Origin: Lineus longissimus
Lineage: Eukaryota > Nemertea > Pilidiophora > Heteronemertea > Lineidae
DNA length: 64,000 nucleotides
Direction: 5' to 3'
Assembly: GCF_910592395.1 (NCBI RefSeq)
Contig: NC_088325.1
Span: 9,674,109-9,738,108 of the forward strand
Shown here: one piece after another, positions 12,021-25,100 of the stretch
Layout: each line of letters opens with the position of its first letter
Numbering within the stretch: position 1 is the first letter of the stretch
Translations under genes and position numbers: made by a program
The notes under the pieces: generated by a model
Databases searched by the model: none
Seen by the model: the letters and a program-made list of their open reading frames with translations, nothing else
Told to the model about the DNA's origin: nothing

Positions 12021-13145
12021 CTGTAAACGAGAGTCGTTGAGAAAATATATGCGTGATGGGGGGGGGGGCATTGCGGGTACCAGTATCACTGAATAAATGA
12101 AATGGCCAGGGCCATTGTGCTCACCTCATGTGGAGGAAAGATGGATAAAGAGCATGGTATTGTGTCATGTAGTGTTAGGTTTGATGTAGGTCCAAGCAAT
12201 TACAATTTCCCCAAAATGGCCAATTTACAGCACATTCGACCTCTGTGACCTTGAAAAGGAGGTCAAATCAAAGAAGACCCGGGTGACACATTGAATGGTT
12301 GTTAGAATTAGATGTACCTATGATATAAAATTGGTGCCTATCGCGCAAGTCATTACTAGGAATAATGGCATTTTGAAGAATTTAGGATTTGGCCCCCTCC
12401 CTGGAGGCCAAACGGCAAATCAGATTGCACCAAACTTCGGTACCTAAGATCACCTGACCAAGGGGTACATGTGTACTTAATTTGTGATCAATAGTCATTG
12501 CAGTTAAGAAACGTGCCATAGTTACGGCCTGACGGCGAATTTACGCCATTTGACCTCTGTGACCTTGACAAGAAGGTCAAATTAAAAACCTGTGTGACAT
12601 ATACTGTATGGTGGTTAGATGTACCCATGATATCAAATTGGTGGCAATCGGGCAAGAAGTTAAGGAATAATCACATTTTTAAGGTTTTTGGATTTTGCCC
12701 CCTGGTGGTCAAGTGGTGAATCATATTGGACCAAACTTCGGTCCCTGAGATTACCTGACTAAGGGGTAAATGTGTGCCAAATTTGGTATCAATAGTCATT
12801 GCAGTTTAGAAACGTGCCATCGTTACATCCTAACGGCCAATTTACACCATTTGACCTCTGTGACCTTGAAAAGGAGGTCAAATCAAAAACCCGGAGGATA
12901 TATGATGCACCTTTGCTAGAAGTACCTACCATATTTTTTTCAAAATTTCCCGACTACTATTAAGGGAGATATTGCATATTTTCACTTTTAACGTTTGGCC
13001 CCCTGGTGGCCAAACCATGAAACGAATCGGACCGAAACTTGGTCTCCAAGGTGTCATTACATAAGGGTACATGTGTACCAAGTTTCAACTCAATAGCTCT
13101 AACAGTTACGAAACGTGCCCTGCTAACGGACGACGGACGACGACG

Positions 13146-13177
<32 letters not shown>

Positions 13178-16100
13178 AACGACGACGACGACGACGGACG
13201 ACGGACGCCACGGTATGGGATAAGCTCACCTCTGCTAAGAGGTGAGCTAAAAATGATACTAGTAGTTCTTGCTACCCTGGTTACCATAGAAACCACTGTT
13301 TTCTCTCTTGACACCCTCGGGACTGACAAGTGCTGTCCTCAATAAAGAAGTGTCCTGATTAGAGTGGTCAAATTGAATGGAAACAACCAATTTGGGACCA
13401 AAACTTGCGTCCTTAATAGAGAGGTTGTCCTTAATAGAGAGGGGTCCGCTAAGGGAGGTTCCACTTTATTAGGGCAAAGGTAGAGGAGAAAGCAGCCATG
13501 TCATCCATCGTTTTAGGACGTGTGTCCCGAGATAATGATGAGCCAGCACCAGTGAAATTCCACAGAAATCAATCAGGGGTTTCAAGGAGCAACCAGAAGG
13601 TGCTCACTTGAACTCGACCAGTAGGGGAACTAAGCAGTGACTTGGCCAGGAGTCGAACCCACGACCTCCTGATCATGAGGCCGACTCTCTTCCACTGCGC
13701 TACCACTGCCCTATTTACCAGTCTCTTACCTGAGCAAGTAAAGCATTCTGCCACACCCTAAATAACATTAAGTACGTCTTGTCCCGAGCGCCAAATGACG
13801 TAAGGAATAATTTATCGGTCTTTGTACAAATCTGAATGGCATTGGGTATCACTCTGGCCGTCTTCTCTTTCGTCATGGCTGTGATGTCTTTACATCGAAT
13901 CGTGATCTGGAGAAGAAATCATCAAATTCAGTTTAAAAATTCAGTATGCGAGAAAGTTAAACAAATTAATCATGTTCGTACAGGACATTTTATGAAGCAC
14001 TGCGTTACGTCACAGCCGCAAACAGTGTAGTAGGGTCCGAATTTTGTAAGAGATATGGCCATAGTTTCAGCTTATGGATAGAGATCTGATCATGTCAAGA
14101 CAAATTGTAAACATGCTGCACACACCCTCATAGATACATTCAACTTGATGCTCGATGAGAATTGCTCTGCCAACCTGGCCTCCTGCTGATATTTCTCTTA
14201 ACCCCTTGAATCCTGGTGACCGACCAGTCGGTCATTATGAAATAACATTTTTTTTCCCAACAACCGACAGGTCGGTCTCAGTGATATTTTTATTCCCTTG
14301 AACTGGGATGCTAGTTTATAGCTTGTTTTAGCGCGTTTGATGTACAGTAGGGTCAGTTAGAGCATGCCTGGGTAGATGGCACCTCGGTACCGGACTTTGG
14401 CGGTTGTATGCGGGCGCTATACATCGTGAAAGTCAGACCCAATTTCGCAACCACGTGACCACCCTGGGATCCCGGGGATTTCAAGTTTTGGGATTCAAGA
14501 GGTTAATGATGCTTAACTGATGATGCAGTCCATGTGCAGCTGCTCTTGTACCAAAATGGTATTGATTTCATTCTAAAATATCCTCAACTTCATGAGGTGG
14601 ACGAGAAACTCTGCGAATCCTATTCAATCCGGCATCAGTCGTGTCACGTTTAATTTTGGGCGTCATGCCACCCTCTGGCGGACAAATCCTGGCAGCAAAT
14701 AATTTTTGCAAGACGTCAGAATTACCTCATTTTTCAAACAAAAATATCCATCTACAGGGTGGCCCAGAAAGGTTTTCCCTTGCACAATAGAATTCTATTG
14801 TGTACCGTTTGTGTGTGGGAAAATAATTCTGGGCCACCCTGTATAGCAACTCTTTGCCAACGCTGAATTATTCTAAAACTATCAACTAGTTTTACGATCC
14901 TACTCACATGAGTTTCCCAACGGAATATATTAGCGTAGAAACATATCCAGTTCTGGGTAACGTACAGGCGGCCGTGGACTAGGATGTCCTTCTGAAGGGC
15001 ACAGGAATAATCTGAAGAAAAAAACAATAACAATATGCAGGAATGTTATCTTAATGCTTATAAACCTGGGGTGTTTTGAACGGCCCGGTTTAAACCTAAG
15101 GCGGGAATAAGCTTCCATTGATGAATGTTAGCAGTTTTGAGTTCCCCTCAGGTAGTTGATGTGAGCTGGGCATCTGGGTAACATTACATAATGTTGCATA
15201 ACATAACTGACTCAAGCAAATGAACTGCATAAGAGGTTATCACCAATTTAGTTATATTTACTAGGTTCAGCTAGTCTAAATAAAGATTTTGTGCCACGAC
15301 TGGATCTCTTTAATCCAGAAACAGAAGTCTAGTTTAGTGGCCGCTGTTTTTCCACATGCAGCGCTCTGTGGTCTCCCAGGAATTTCTTTGTTAACGTATA
15401 AGATACTCAAAACTCGGCTGTATAAGACCAGATCATATAATTCTTGCCCGCCCATTATATGTTAATCATACATGTAGGATTACCCAAAATCACGATTCCA
15501 ATCAATGAGGTCAGACGAGAATTTTCATAGGCCTAACACCCCTAACCTGGATGAATATCCTTATGAATAAACATCATAAATGTGGTAATGGGCGGTATTA
15601 TCAACCTGGTCTTATAGAGCCGAGTTTAGAGTATAATCCCATTGTATTGTGTGGGTTGTCAGAGTGTGGCAGTGGAAACGTCAGCCCCTGTCACCTCCAA
15701 TGTCCAAGGTTCAATTCCCAGTCGGTCTCGGTACACTCATGTGATATAGACGGCAACAGCAATGTTTCCTCCAGGATCTCCGGTTTCCTCCTACTTTGAT
15801 TACACATTGCCAAATATTGTTCAAAGAGCTACTAATGTCCTACATGTACCTGAAGCTTGGCTCTCAACTCGTGATTGTTTTATTGTGTCCAGACAAAAGG
15901 CATCTGTGGCTATCTAATTACACAAAGAAGCTCTCAAAAAACCAACCTGATCCAAATCATCATGTTGAATCCGCAAATCAAAGTCGAAAATCCTGACTAG
16001 AAAAGTCATGCACTTACCAACTACCAACCGCTCTTCATTAGGAATGTCTTTGAATAACTTCTTGAAGTCTTCACATTTTGATTTGTAATTTGGGCTAAGC

Positions 16101-19100
16101 ACCTGAAAGAGTGAAGCGAACGATCAGAACAAACAAACATTCAACAGACTACTGTATGATTCACAATTAACATTCCTAAATTCCCGCATGTTATGCACAA
16201 AGTGTGCACTACCACCACAGAACCTGTGCATAACTTCCTGGTTGCTTCGACCACAATCATTCAAACTGATATGAGCTGCAAACAACTATCACACAGATGA
16301 ATCGCTGTTTCTTTTGCCTTGATTATGCCTAATACAGGGTGGTCCAGAAAAAACGCAATCGGATACTTCCACTACCAGGGGATTCCAGGGGATCAAAACC
16401 ATTGGTATCAATGGATGGGGAATCTTTCTGGAAGAAGATTGACACCAAGATCGGCCGATTCTGTTCAGTAGTTTTTGTTGTAGAGATTTTTTTGGTTCGA
16501 GTCGATAATAGCAGGGTGGTGTGAACTCGGATCTCGGCATGCACTCACGTGGCAGGAAAGGTCTTTCGCGCCAGGACTTGTGCACAATAAAAATAACAAA
16601 TAACGCGTTTTACTACTATCTAAGAGCGGAAACAAAATAGGAAAAGCGTCAGACATGTTCAGAAAAATAGTTTCATGATGAACTAGAAGAACAAACATAC
16701 TGCGGTAAAAAGCCGCCCATCCCTTTAAATATTTTTGCGTACGGTATTAACCAGGCCAGCTATACTTACACTATACCAGTAAGATGACTTCCGCTTCTTG
16801 CTGTCATATGATTTCCGACTTCCATCACTCGTGACTGAACTGATTGACTTGTTGAAATCACCATTATAGTCCGTGTCGGAGTACATATCAATGTCGGAGG
16901 GTTTACGGCCAAGGATCTGGGCCGCAATGTCAAGGTCATTGTCGAAGTGATTTGATTGGTCATCGAGTCCACCAATAGAACTGGAAATGAAAGGAGAGGG
17001 TTAAAATGGCATTCGTTGCAAGGAATGGCACAGCGCAAATTTTTGTAAGTATTGGAACTTAGTGACCAGATCAGCAAGTCATGAAAATTTACGGCCTATT
17101 CATTTGTCCGATTTGCAAAAATTTCTCCAAAAATAAAAGAAATTCATAATTTTATTTCGGCAAATGATACAATTTCTTTCACTTTTTGCAATGAAAAATT
17201 TCTTGGCAATTTTAATTTTTTGCCAATCACGAAATCCGCAAAAAAACCGACAAAGATTTGACAGTCCAAGTAATTTAGATGCTCTACTGGTATTGTTTTG
17301 ACAACATTTTTTTGGGCAGAAATCACATGAAAAATGTGCCAAAAACTTTGTTTAGAATATGTCTCAATTTTTGCAGGAGAAGAACATTTCTATCGGATAA
17401 TTTTAAAGATGTCTTCACTCCATCTCTGTTGTCAGTATTAGACATGTTGGAACTGTAAGCCTTTCCTACCACAGTAAAATAGGCAATTACGCTCACAAAC
17501 TAAAACTTTTTCTCGGTGTGAAAAAGTTATATCCAGCAGTGAAAGAATCAGACACAAAACATCAGGGGAGTCAAAACAGCAAAATATCAAGGTAAACAAT
17601 TGTGACCCGTCACAGCAAAACCAGGCGCATGTCGCTCTGAGCTTGGCAGGTTGAGACGAACTGTTTGTTCATTTTCACTATTGTCTGCCTTTTGCGAAAT
17701 ATGAGCACATCAATTACTACCATTATCTCCTGGTGTCATTTAGGCTCATCTTCTGTGCGACAAGCGCCTGGCTTTGCTGTGACGGGTCACAATTTATAAC
17801 AATTTTTAAGCTACAAAATTGAGCAAGTGCAACATCGATATTGTGATGATAAGGAGACATGAAACCGGCAGAAAACGACACGACACTACGAGAAACTATA
17901 TTAGAAATCTAGCAGAAGACAGCAATTTTTGAAAAACGTAGAAATAAACTAATTTTGGTGTTTAGAAAAGTGCAAATATTAGGTTTTTAAGACATCACCT
18001 TTTAAAAATGCGGTATGTGGGATATTCCCACTGTCACTTTTTTCCTTATTAACGAGAAGTTTTATCAAGAGTATCCCAAAATATTCTGCATTTTCACCAA
18101 ATTTGAAAACGACTTAAATTCTTAGAGGAAAAAACTGTGTATATCTTCAACTCATAAAGGCAAACTGACAGAATTATTCAAAGAAGATCTTGGGACACGC
18201 TTACGCATTGAATTAGGAGCGGGACAAAGTTAGCATCGCGTTTTTATAATTCAATTCCTTATCCCGCCACCAGAGGGCATGGCATGCCAGACATTTTACC
18301 TCTTTTCCTCATACACATCGGGAGCCTCGATCGACAGCGTCTCATTGTTGGCGTTGTACCGGAACGTGGGCCGAACCGGTACCGGTAGGCTACCGCGCCG
18401 TGAACTCATAGTCACTGCAAACACATTCTTAGCACCAGGGCTCATCACAGTAAAGTTTGATTGCAGATTACGTCTGGCTTTCACACCAGGGGGCTCTGAT
18501 TTACTCAAGTCGTCTGCATCTAAATCTTCTTGGTCTTTCGAGTTTTGCTCATTCACACCAATAGGGGGCGTCGAGGCTCGGTCGTGGGTAGCACCGTTTT
18601 CCAATCGATATTTATCTAAAATGTAATCTGTGGGGTCGCTGGAGGATGGCTCGGGGATTGTCTGGAGAATACTTGATCCGTGTCCATTTAACTTTATTTC
18701 CGGTCCTGATAGGCTCTGTGATTGTACATCGCGTTTTTTCATCTTCGGGCTATCCGTTGGCGGCATTGGGAGGGAATTTTGAATTTTCGGGGGCTCACTC
18801 AAACTCTTTTCACGCACTGACATCGTGGGTAAATCATCAGTTGGGCTGCAATGGCGAGGTGACCAAACGAAGTGTAAAGGGAAAATAATACAAGAAATTA
18901 TGACAAAATATCACAAAACATAATGCACTACCGCAAACAAACAATATTTATCACCGGGACCAGCGATCATGATCACCTGCAACAAAAAAAAACTTAGTTT
19001 GCAGTGATCATCACCGGTACTTGCGACAAGAATAAGCAACTGCTGCCACCTGCAATCAGTATCGAACCCAGCAGGCATTTTTTCTCACTGACAATTGTTG

Positions 19101-22100
19101 CAGGTCACAGCAACAAAAATCACTTGTTTGCGGGAACTTGACTGTTCAAAAATTAAGAGAAACCGCGACGAAAAGAAACTGACTCACAAAGCAAAAAGTG
19201 TCCCCAGCCAGTCTGGGTAGTTATGATTTCGTATCAGCTTTAGATAAATGTACCGTACCAGGTCACCTTATTCGAGACAACATCTGCTCCATTAGGTTGT
19301 GCTCTTAGCCTACAATGTACTAGAATTTTTAATAAAGTGGGACTATACACATGAGATTTTCACACCAATTAAAACGTGTCAGACCTCATAATGTGTTTAT
19401 GGACAAGCATGGCGGTGTTTATAGACACACACAAATATCTCTAGAACAAATTTATGACTCTGTCAGAGTTGTTGGAAAAGACGTCAAGTCAAAGTTTTCG
19501 GGAAATGACGTGATTTTCAACAGAAGCTGACCCAATAACACGCCAAAGTCTGGCCACTCTGTGTCCACCTGGAAAGAGGCATATTGACCTCAGAAGAAAT
19601 AAAGTCATCCACCTCGCTAGAAGGTTAGGCATGTCTTATCATGGACACAGAGATGAAACAGATTATTAATTCTATGAGGCGAACTCATGCCCTCCTGATA
19701 ATGAACCCAGCATTCTTACAACTATGCCACTGATCTCTCTAACCACAATCTTAATCCTTTCACCATGTCCCCATGGCATGCTGATGACGCCTAGTGCACG
19801 TCACACCCTACTATAACCTTACTTCATCAACCCTTGGCCGTGTCCTATCTTAACCCTTTAGCACTTCAACGTTTTAATTGTTTTGCCATATGTTCCTCCA
19901 GAAAAATGCTCAAAAATGAGCAAATTCAAGATGAAAAGTGTATATTGCTCGTCAGAAATGGATAACTCCATGACTGAGCAGAGGTTTGGCTCCGAACATC
20001 AGCTGAAGTGGACCGATGTTTTGATTCAGCACTTTCACGGCAGATGTCACTCCTAAATCGCAGGCGTCCACAGGCGTTTGAAGGTAAAAGCTGCGGGCAT
20101 CCACAAGCGTTTGGAGGGCTAAAGGGTTGACATGACAAATGCACACTGGAGGCATTAGTTTTATCCAAATAATATGGACAGCGACACTTTTGAATATTAT
20201 TTGCCCGCTCAGATATGATAAGTCAGAAATGTACAGAACTGCGTTCAGCATCAGACGCCCCACTGGTGTAGTGGCTCAGACTCTTGACCAGCAATCAAAA
20301 CATCCCTGGTGTGAATCCCACTGTCGGCATGAGACTGCAGTTAGGTCTCTTTGTGTAACTCTCTTCACCCAGGTGTATTAATGGGTACCGATCAAAAATG
20401 CTCAGATTGTAGCGCTGATTAAGCTGCTCATCTGAACTCTACTGAAAGATTTCTGGACAGACTGGGTTAAAATGTAAGTTTGAAAATAAGTGGTTAAATC
20501 AGACTACAAACCCAAATTTTAACTTTAATTTTATTCCTATCCACTGCATTGCACGGGCTGGCGCTGGCCAAAAAATGATTTCCACAGCACAAGCGTGAAG
20601 GACGTGTGTTCCCGATCACAACTTACCCATACCGCTCTTTAGAGGGGCATCACCAAGAAGCGATAATCTTCCAAACAGCCTAGCAAAGGCTATGGGATGA
20701 TCAAATTAATCCTATGTTTTATTCTAAAGAGCCCCTGGAATATTCCATGAGCCAGTCCAGTCATGTATAATCTACAAGTCATAAAAAATCTTACACAACA
20801 ATCGAATCCTCTTCAATATCAAAGACATCCATCGAACACGTTGAATCGCTCTTATCCTTCAACTATCGCCATATCAAAATACACACATCAAATAAGAATT
20901 GGGCATAAAAGATTTCCTGGCAGTCTGACCTCGATACCAGGTAATGATTCAATGTTTCCTTCATATTTTTAGCCAAAACATCAGGTGAAAGAACCATGGG
21001 TGATTTGCAATTACACAAAGAAGACAAGGTTGGACCAATATTTAATTCAACTGACACAAAATGAATTACTTTTTCCCCAACTTAAGGCCAATGGTTCCAT
21101 GCACACAGTGTCGCCAAAGACATTTAGGATTCTTTTAAGAAGTTGTGACTCAGACCTCACAACAAATAGCTCATATGTGATTTATTGCTGATAGCATAAA
21201 TTGCATGGTCTGGTGAATATGATCATGATTGAAAAACATGATAGCATGATTTCATTTTCTTCCATCTATTCAAGTCATGGTGAACTGAAAATGAAAAGCC
21301 AAGAGGCCATTCTGCTCACCCAGGGCTCGAGCTAACCCCCAAAAGTGTCTTTTGAAGCATGAAACTTTGCCGAGGACCCTCACTTTTGAATCTGTCAACT
21401 TCCGTCGTGGGCACTTGGAGGATAAGACGAAAAATCTGACTTTTCCGTCAAGGGCACTCAAAGAGTGAACTGGTCTTGACAACAAACAACATTTTCACCC
21501 CGTGGAATCAGCTGCACCCTCTCCGAGTCATGGCCAACAACTTCTCCAGGAAAATCCACCCACCAATTGAAGGCCACTTCTTTACAAGGCCCTTGTATGG
21601 ACCGTACAGCTAACTGATAGCTTTCTCATTGTGACGAGGCTATGCCAGGACCACCACGGAGCTAGGTTAAGGTTTTCAAACAGATGTTGCATTTCTGGTT
21701 CCAACGTTTCAGCTGTTACAGTTGCGCATAAGGGAGAAATCAAAGAATACATTTTAACTGTAAAAATGCAACATCGGTTTGAAAACCTCATCACGACTCC
21801 TTGGGTGTCCTGGCATAGCCTCGCCACAGTGAAGAAGCTGAAAGTCGGGCTGGATTTACTCGGTGAGGTGGTTGGCCATTACTCGGAGAGGCGGGAGATG
21901 CTCGGAGAGATTGCAGCTGATTCCACAGGGTGATCTTGGAGGTCCCTTAGCCCCAGAATTTTGTTTGGTAGGCCTGTCTACAGTCAATATTTATGTGTTT
22001 CATTGGTTGTCTGATGGCGACGGTGTTGTCGTATTTGCAACTGGCAATCAAATACTGTCTATAGAAACACCGTAAAGAGATCCCACTGGATTTCAGGACA

Positions 22101-25100
22101 TGTTTGAAATGTGAGTTAATGTCAAAGAAAGACATCAACAAGGAAGATTTCTCACTCTCTTTTGCAAGCTATTTGCAAGCTATATTACATGACTGGGTGG
22201 TTGATAATAGATTTGCTGAGCTGTGTCACTCGTAATATTCAAAGCATAAATAATATGCAGTTTTCATTCATAGAAATTGAGTCAGACCAAAGTGGGAAAA
22301 TATCGTATTGATAAATGTTATGAACCCCCACAGACCACAACGGCTTGTCGCCAAAAGGAGACTAAGCCTAGGACATAATCCCAGTTTACAATAACAAGTG
22401 AAGCATAGGCCTAACAGACAATGACCATACATTTTAGCCTTGTTGTGCGCAGTGGTTATTGTACAATGATCCAGGCTCATGAAATCAGGGATGTCTGTTT
22501 CAACTTTTTCATGCTTCCTACTAGGACAACAACACTTTCCTGTAGACCTAGATCAGGGGCATTACTTCATGAGGAACCCCCAGTTGTGTCCTAAAATCCA
22601 TAACCTAGTGTCCATCAATCATGCCACAAAACCAGTTAATGGAGTACCCGGTGTATCTATTTTTTGACATGGACCTTGGGCTCATGTCCCACTAAACTCA
22701 CCTGCTGAACTCCTTTGTTGACTTTGGGCAAACAAAAATATGTGCTGAGCAGTACATTTTACACCCCTCACTAGAATCGGCTGTTGACAACGTCACCTAT
22801 GTCCAGTGGTCTCTTTTTTTCTATGCAGACTAAAGGTGTGAGCATAGATAATTCTCACAGCTTGCCATAGTTACATAGCTATAAGGGCGCAGCACATGAC
22901 CCCTCATGCTCCATGCCTTTTTGGAGAACGGCAAATGCATTTTCCAATACAGAAAAAGTGCCTCCACAGCAAATTTCTTTGACCGAGTGCTGTAAGCATA
23001 TTTTGATAGAACTTTGATTTCATTTCAATTCTGTCCGGGTTGGCAGCAAAGTCTGTCTGGGTGCTCTAACAGTAAAACCATTACCAACTCTATGAATCTG
23101 TCCAGGTGTCAACTTTTTTGTCCGAGTGCTGAAACGGACAAAATGATTTTGTCCAGGTGCCGCGCCTAGACAAACAGCACAGTGGAGAACCCAGCAAAAG
23201 GCTCATTCCTTCATTCGACAGCCATCTTTTACAGGTGCTTGGAGTGGGCTTGTGGTATTCGACTCGATGACTCGACGACGCGATGGCTCGATGACGCGAT
23301 CGTTGCTATGGATTTTGCTAAAATACGGAATCCCATGATCCTGGTCTCCGGGCTACCGCTGCAACAGCAGAGGTTTTAGCTCGGCCTTCCCATACCCAGC
23401 TACGGTATGTAGAAGGATGTGCCCCCCCCCCCCCCCCCAGCCATGGCCACTGAAGATTGGTCCCCGCGATTGATTTTGATATTTAAAGGACTCGCGGAAG
23501 TTTCATAGCATGCAAAATGACCGGAGATTTAATTGACAAACAAGCTTCTAGTGGCCAATGTCAGATGTCATGTGGTAGTCTGTCAACAATCGGAATTTCG
23601 CATATGTGCAGTTTTTTAGACTCAGTCACTCAGTCCCTCTTCCGCCCCTTGACATCTGCCCCCCCCCCCCCCAATACATCAGCCCCTACATGCTTTCCGA
23701 AATTGGTGGCTTGCATTGGAACTAACTTTTTCCCCCTTGTCCGTCATTAAAGGCATTCAAGTGTGTTGGTCAACCATGACTATCTCCTTTGTCCCTCCAC
23801 CACAGGCCTAGTTTCCCCTTATGACATCACTATTTCGGACACTCAGCGCCCCATTTCTGGAAAGGTGTATAGGACATTTAATATTGCCGTGCTGAACGGA
23901 TATCCAGAGCCAACCTTGTCTCCAGGAACTCGCGTGTCATTTTAACATTGGAATTTCTGCTCGTAAAGAACCTGGGTAGGAGGTTGATCTGAACCAGCTA
24001 TATTTAGGTGTATTTAGCTGTATTGACGGTAAGCTTGCATAGCAACATGGCGAATGGTTTTATCAAAAATGCGAACTTGTAGGAAACGAAAAATGGTCGG
24101 ATTAGATACGGTGAAAACAGCTGGAAAGGGGTTGGTAATGATCGGTTCTTTTTTATTTTCCTCCACTTATGATTCTATGTATAAATTACAGTCCAGGCAG
24201 TGATATTCTTTAAAAAGATTCCAACTTGATCGCGTCATCGAGTCATCGCGTCGTCGAGTCATCGAGTCGAATACCACAAGCCCTTGGAGTGTGTTCTGTA
24301 CATTGTAGGTACATTGCTAGTACACATTACGGACACTGGGGAAATGCCTCTCTCTCTCTCTAGTTGAGAACTTCAGGGACTACTCAAAAGCAAAGTGTGG
24401 AGTTAATACTGTCAATGCTTTTAGCTCTCTCAAGTCAGTTGCCAATAATTGCAGACATTTTGTAATCCTAAGACCTAATAATGAGATGTACTGGCGCAGC
24501 CTGCATTAGCGTAGGTTAATACACAGACCTGTGAACCCTACATTTATTCAAGGGGTATTTTCCCCACAGTTCAGGCACATTCTAGGGGGAAAAAGCATAT
24601 TTTCTGAGATGGTGCACAATGCTGCTGAAAACAGCTCAGTCAACATGATAAAATGAGTAAAATAGAAGTTGGCACAAAAACCGAAATGCTGATTTACGTA
24701 CTCAACTTGGGTAAAAACTGGAACAGACGTGTAGTTCATTGATGACACACCAACGGCAGGTCGATTTAGTTACCCTCTTAACCCGAACAAGTGGTTAGAT
24801 TAGAGCCTATAGGGAAAACACAGGATCATGAATTAAACAGGGTGTAACGAAAAAAGCAACACCTTTTGACCAAAGTCGTATTTTCATGTACTAATTATTA
24901 GCGTATTTGACCTGGATATTCGATGACGTATTGATACGCCAAAATCATACTAGTTGGCAGGCCTGAATACCCGACAGGCTGTTGAAGGCCTACCCCGTAA
25001 TGCTTATTTTCTATGGGCTTGCGTAAATGAAACACTGACTGTTGTGCAGTAATTATGCAAGCAAATTTGCTGAAACTTGGCATTTGTAATATCAGTCTAC

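Larger units (their letters stand above)
19141..21616. other. GRAMD1 intron 2, mostly unrecognised
   Basis: Apart from the SINE heads at 19668 and 20260, nothing identifiable was seen; no exon with usable phase was noted. Confidence 0.5.
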
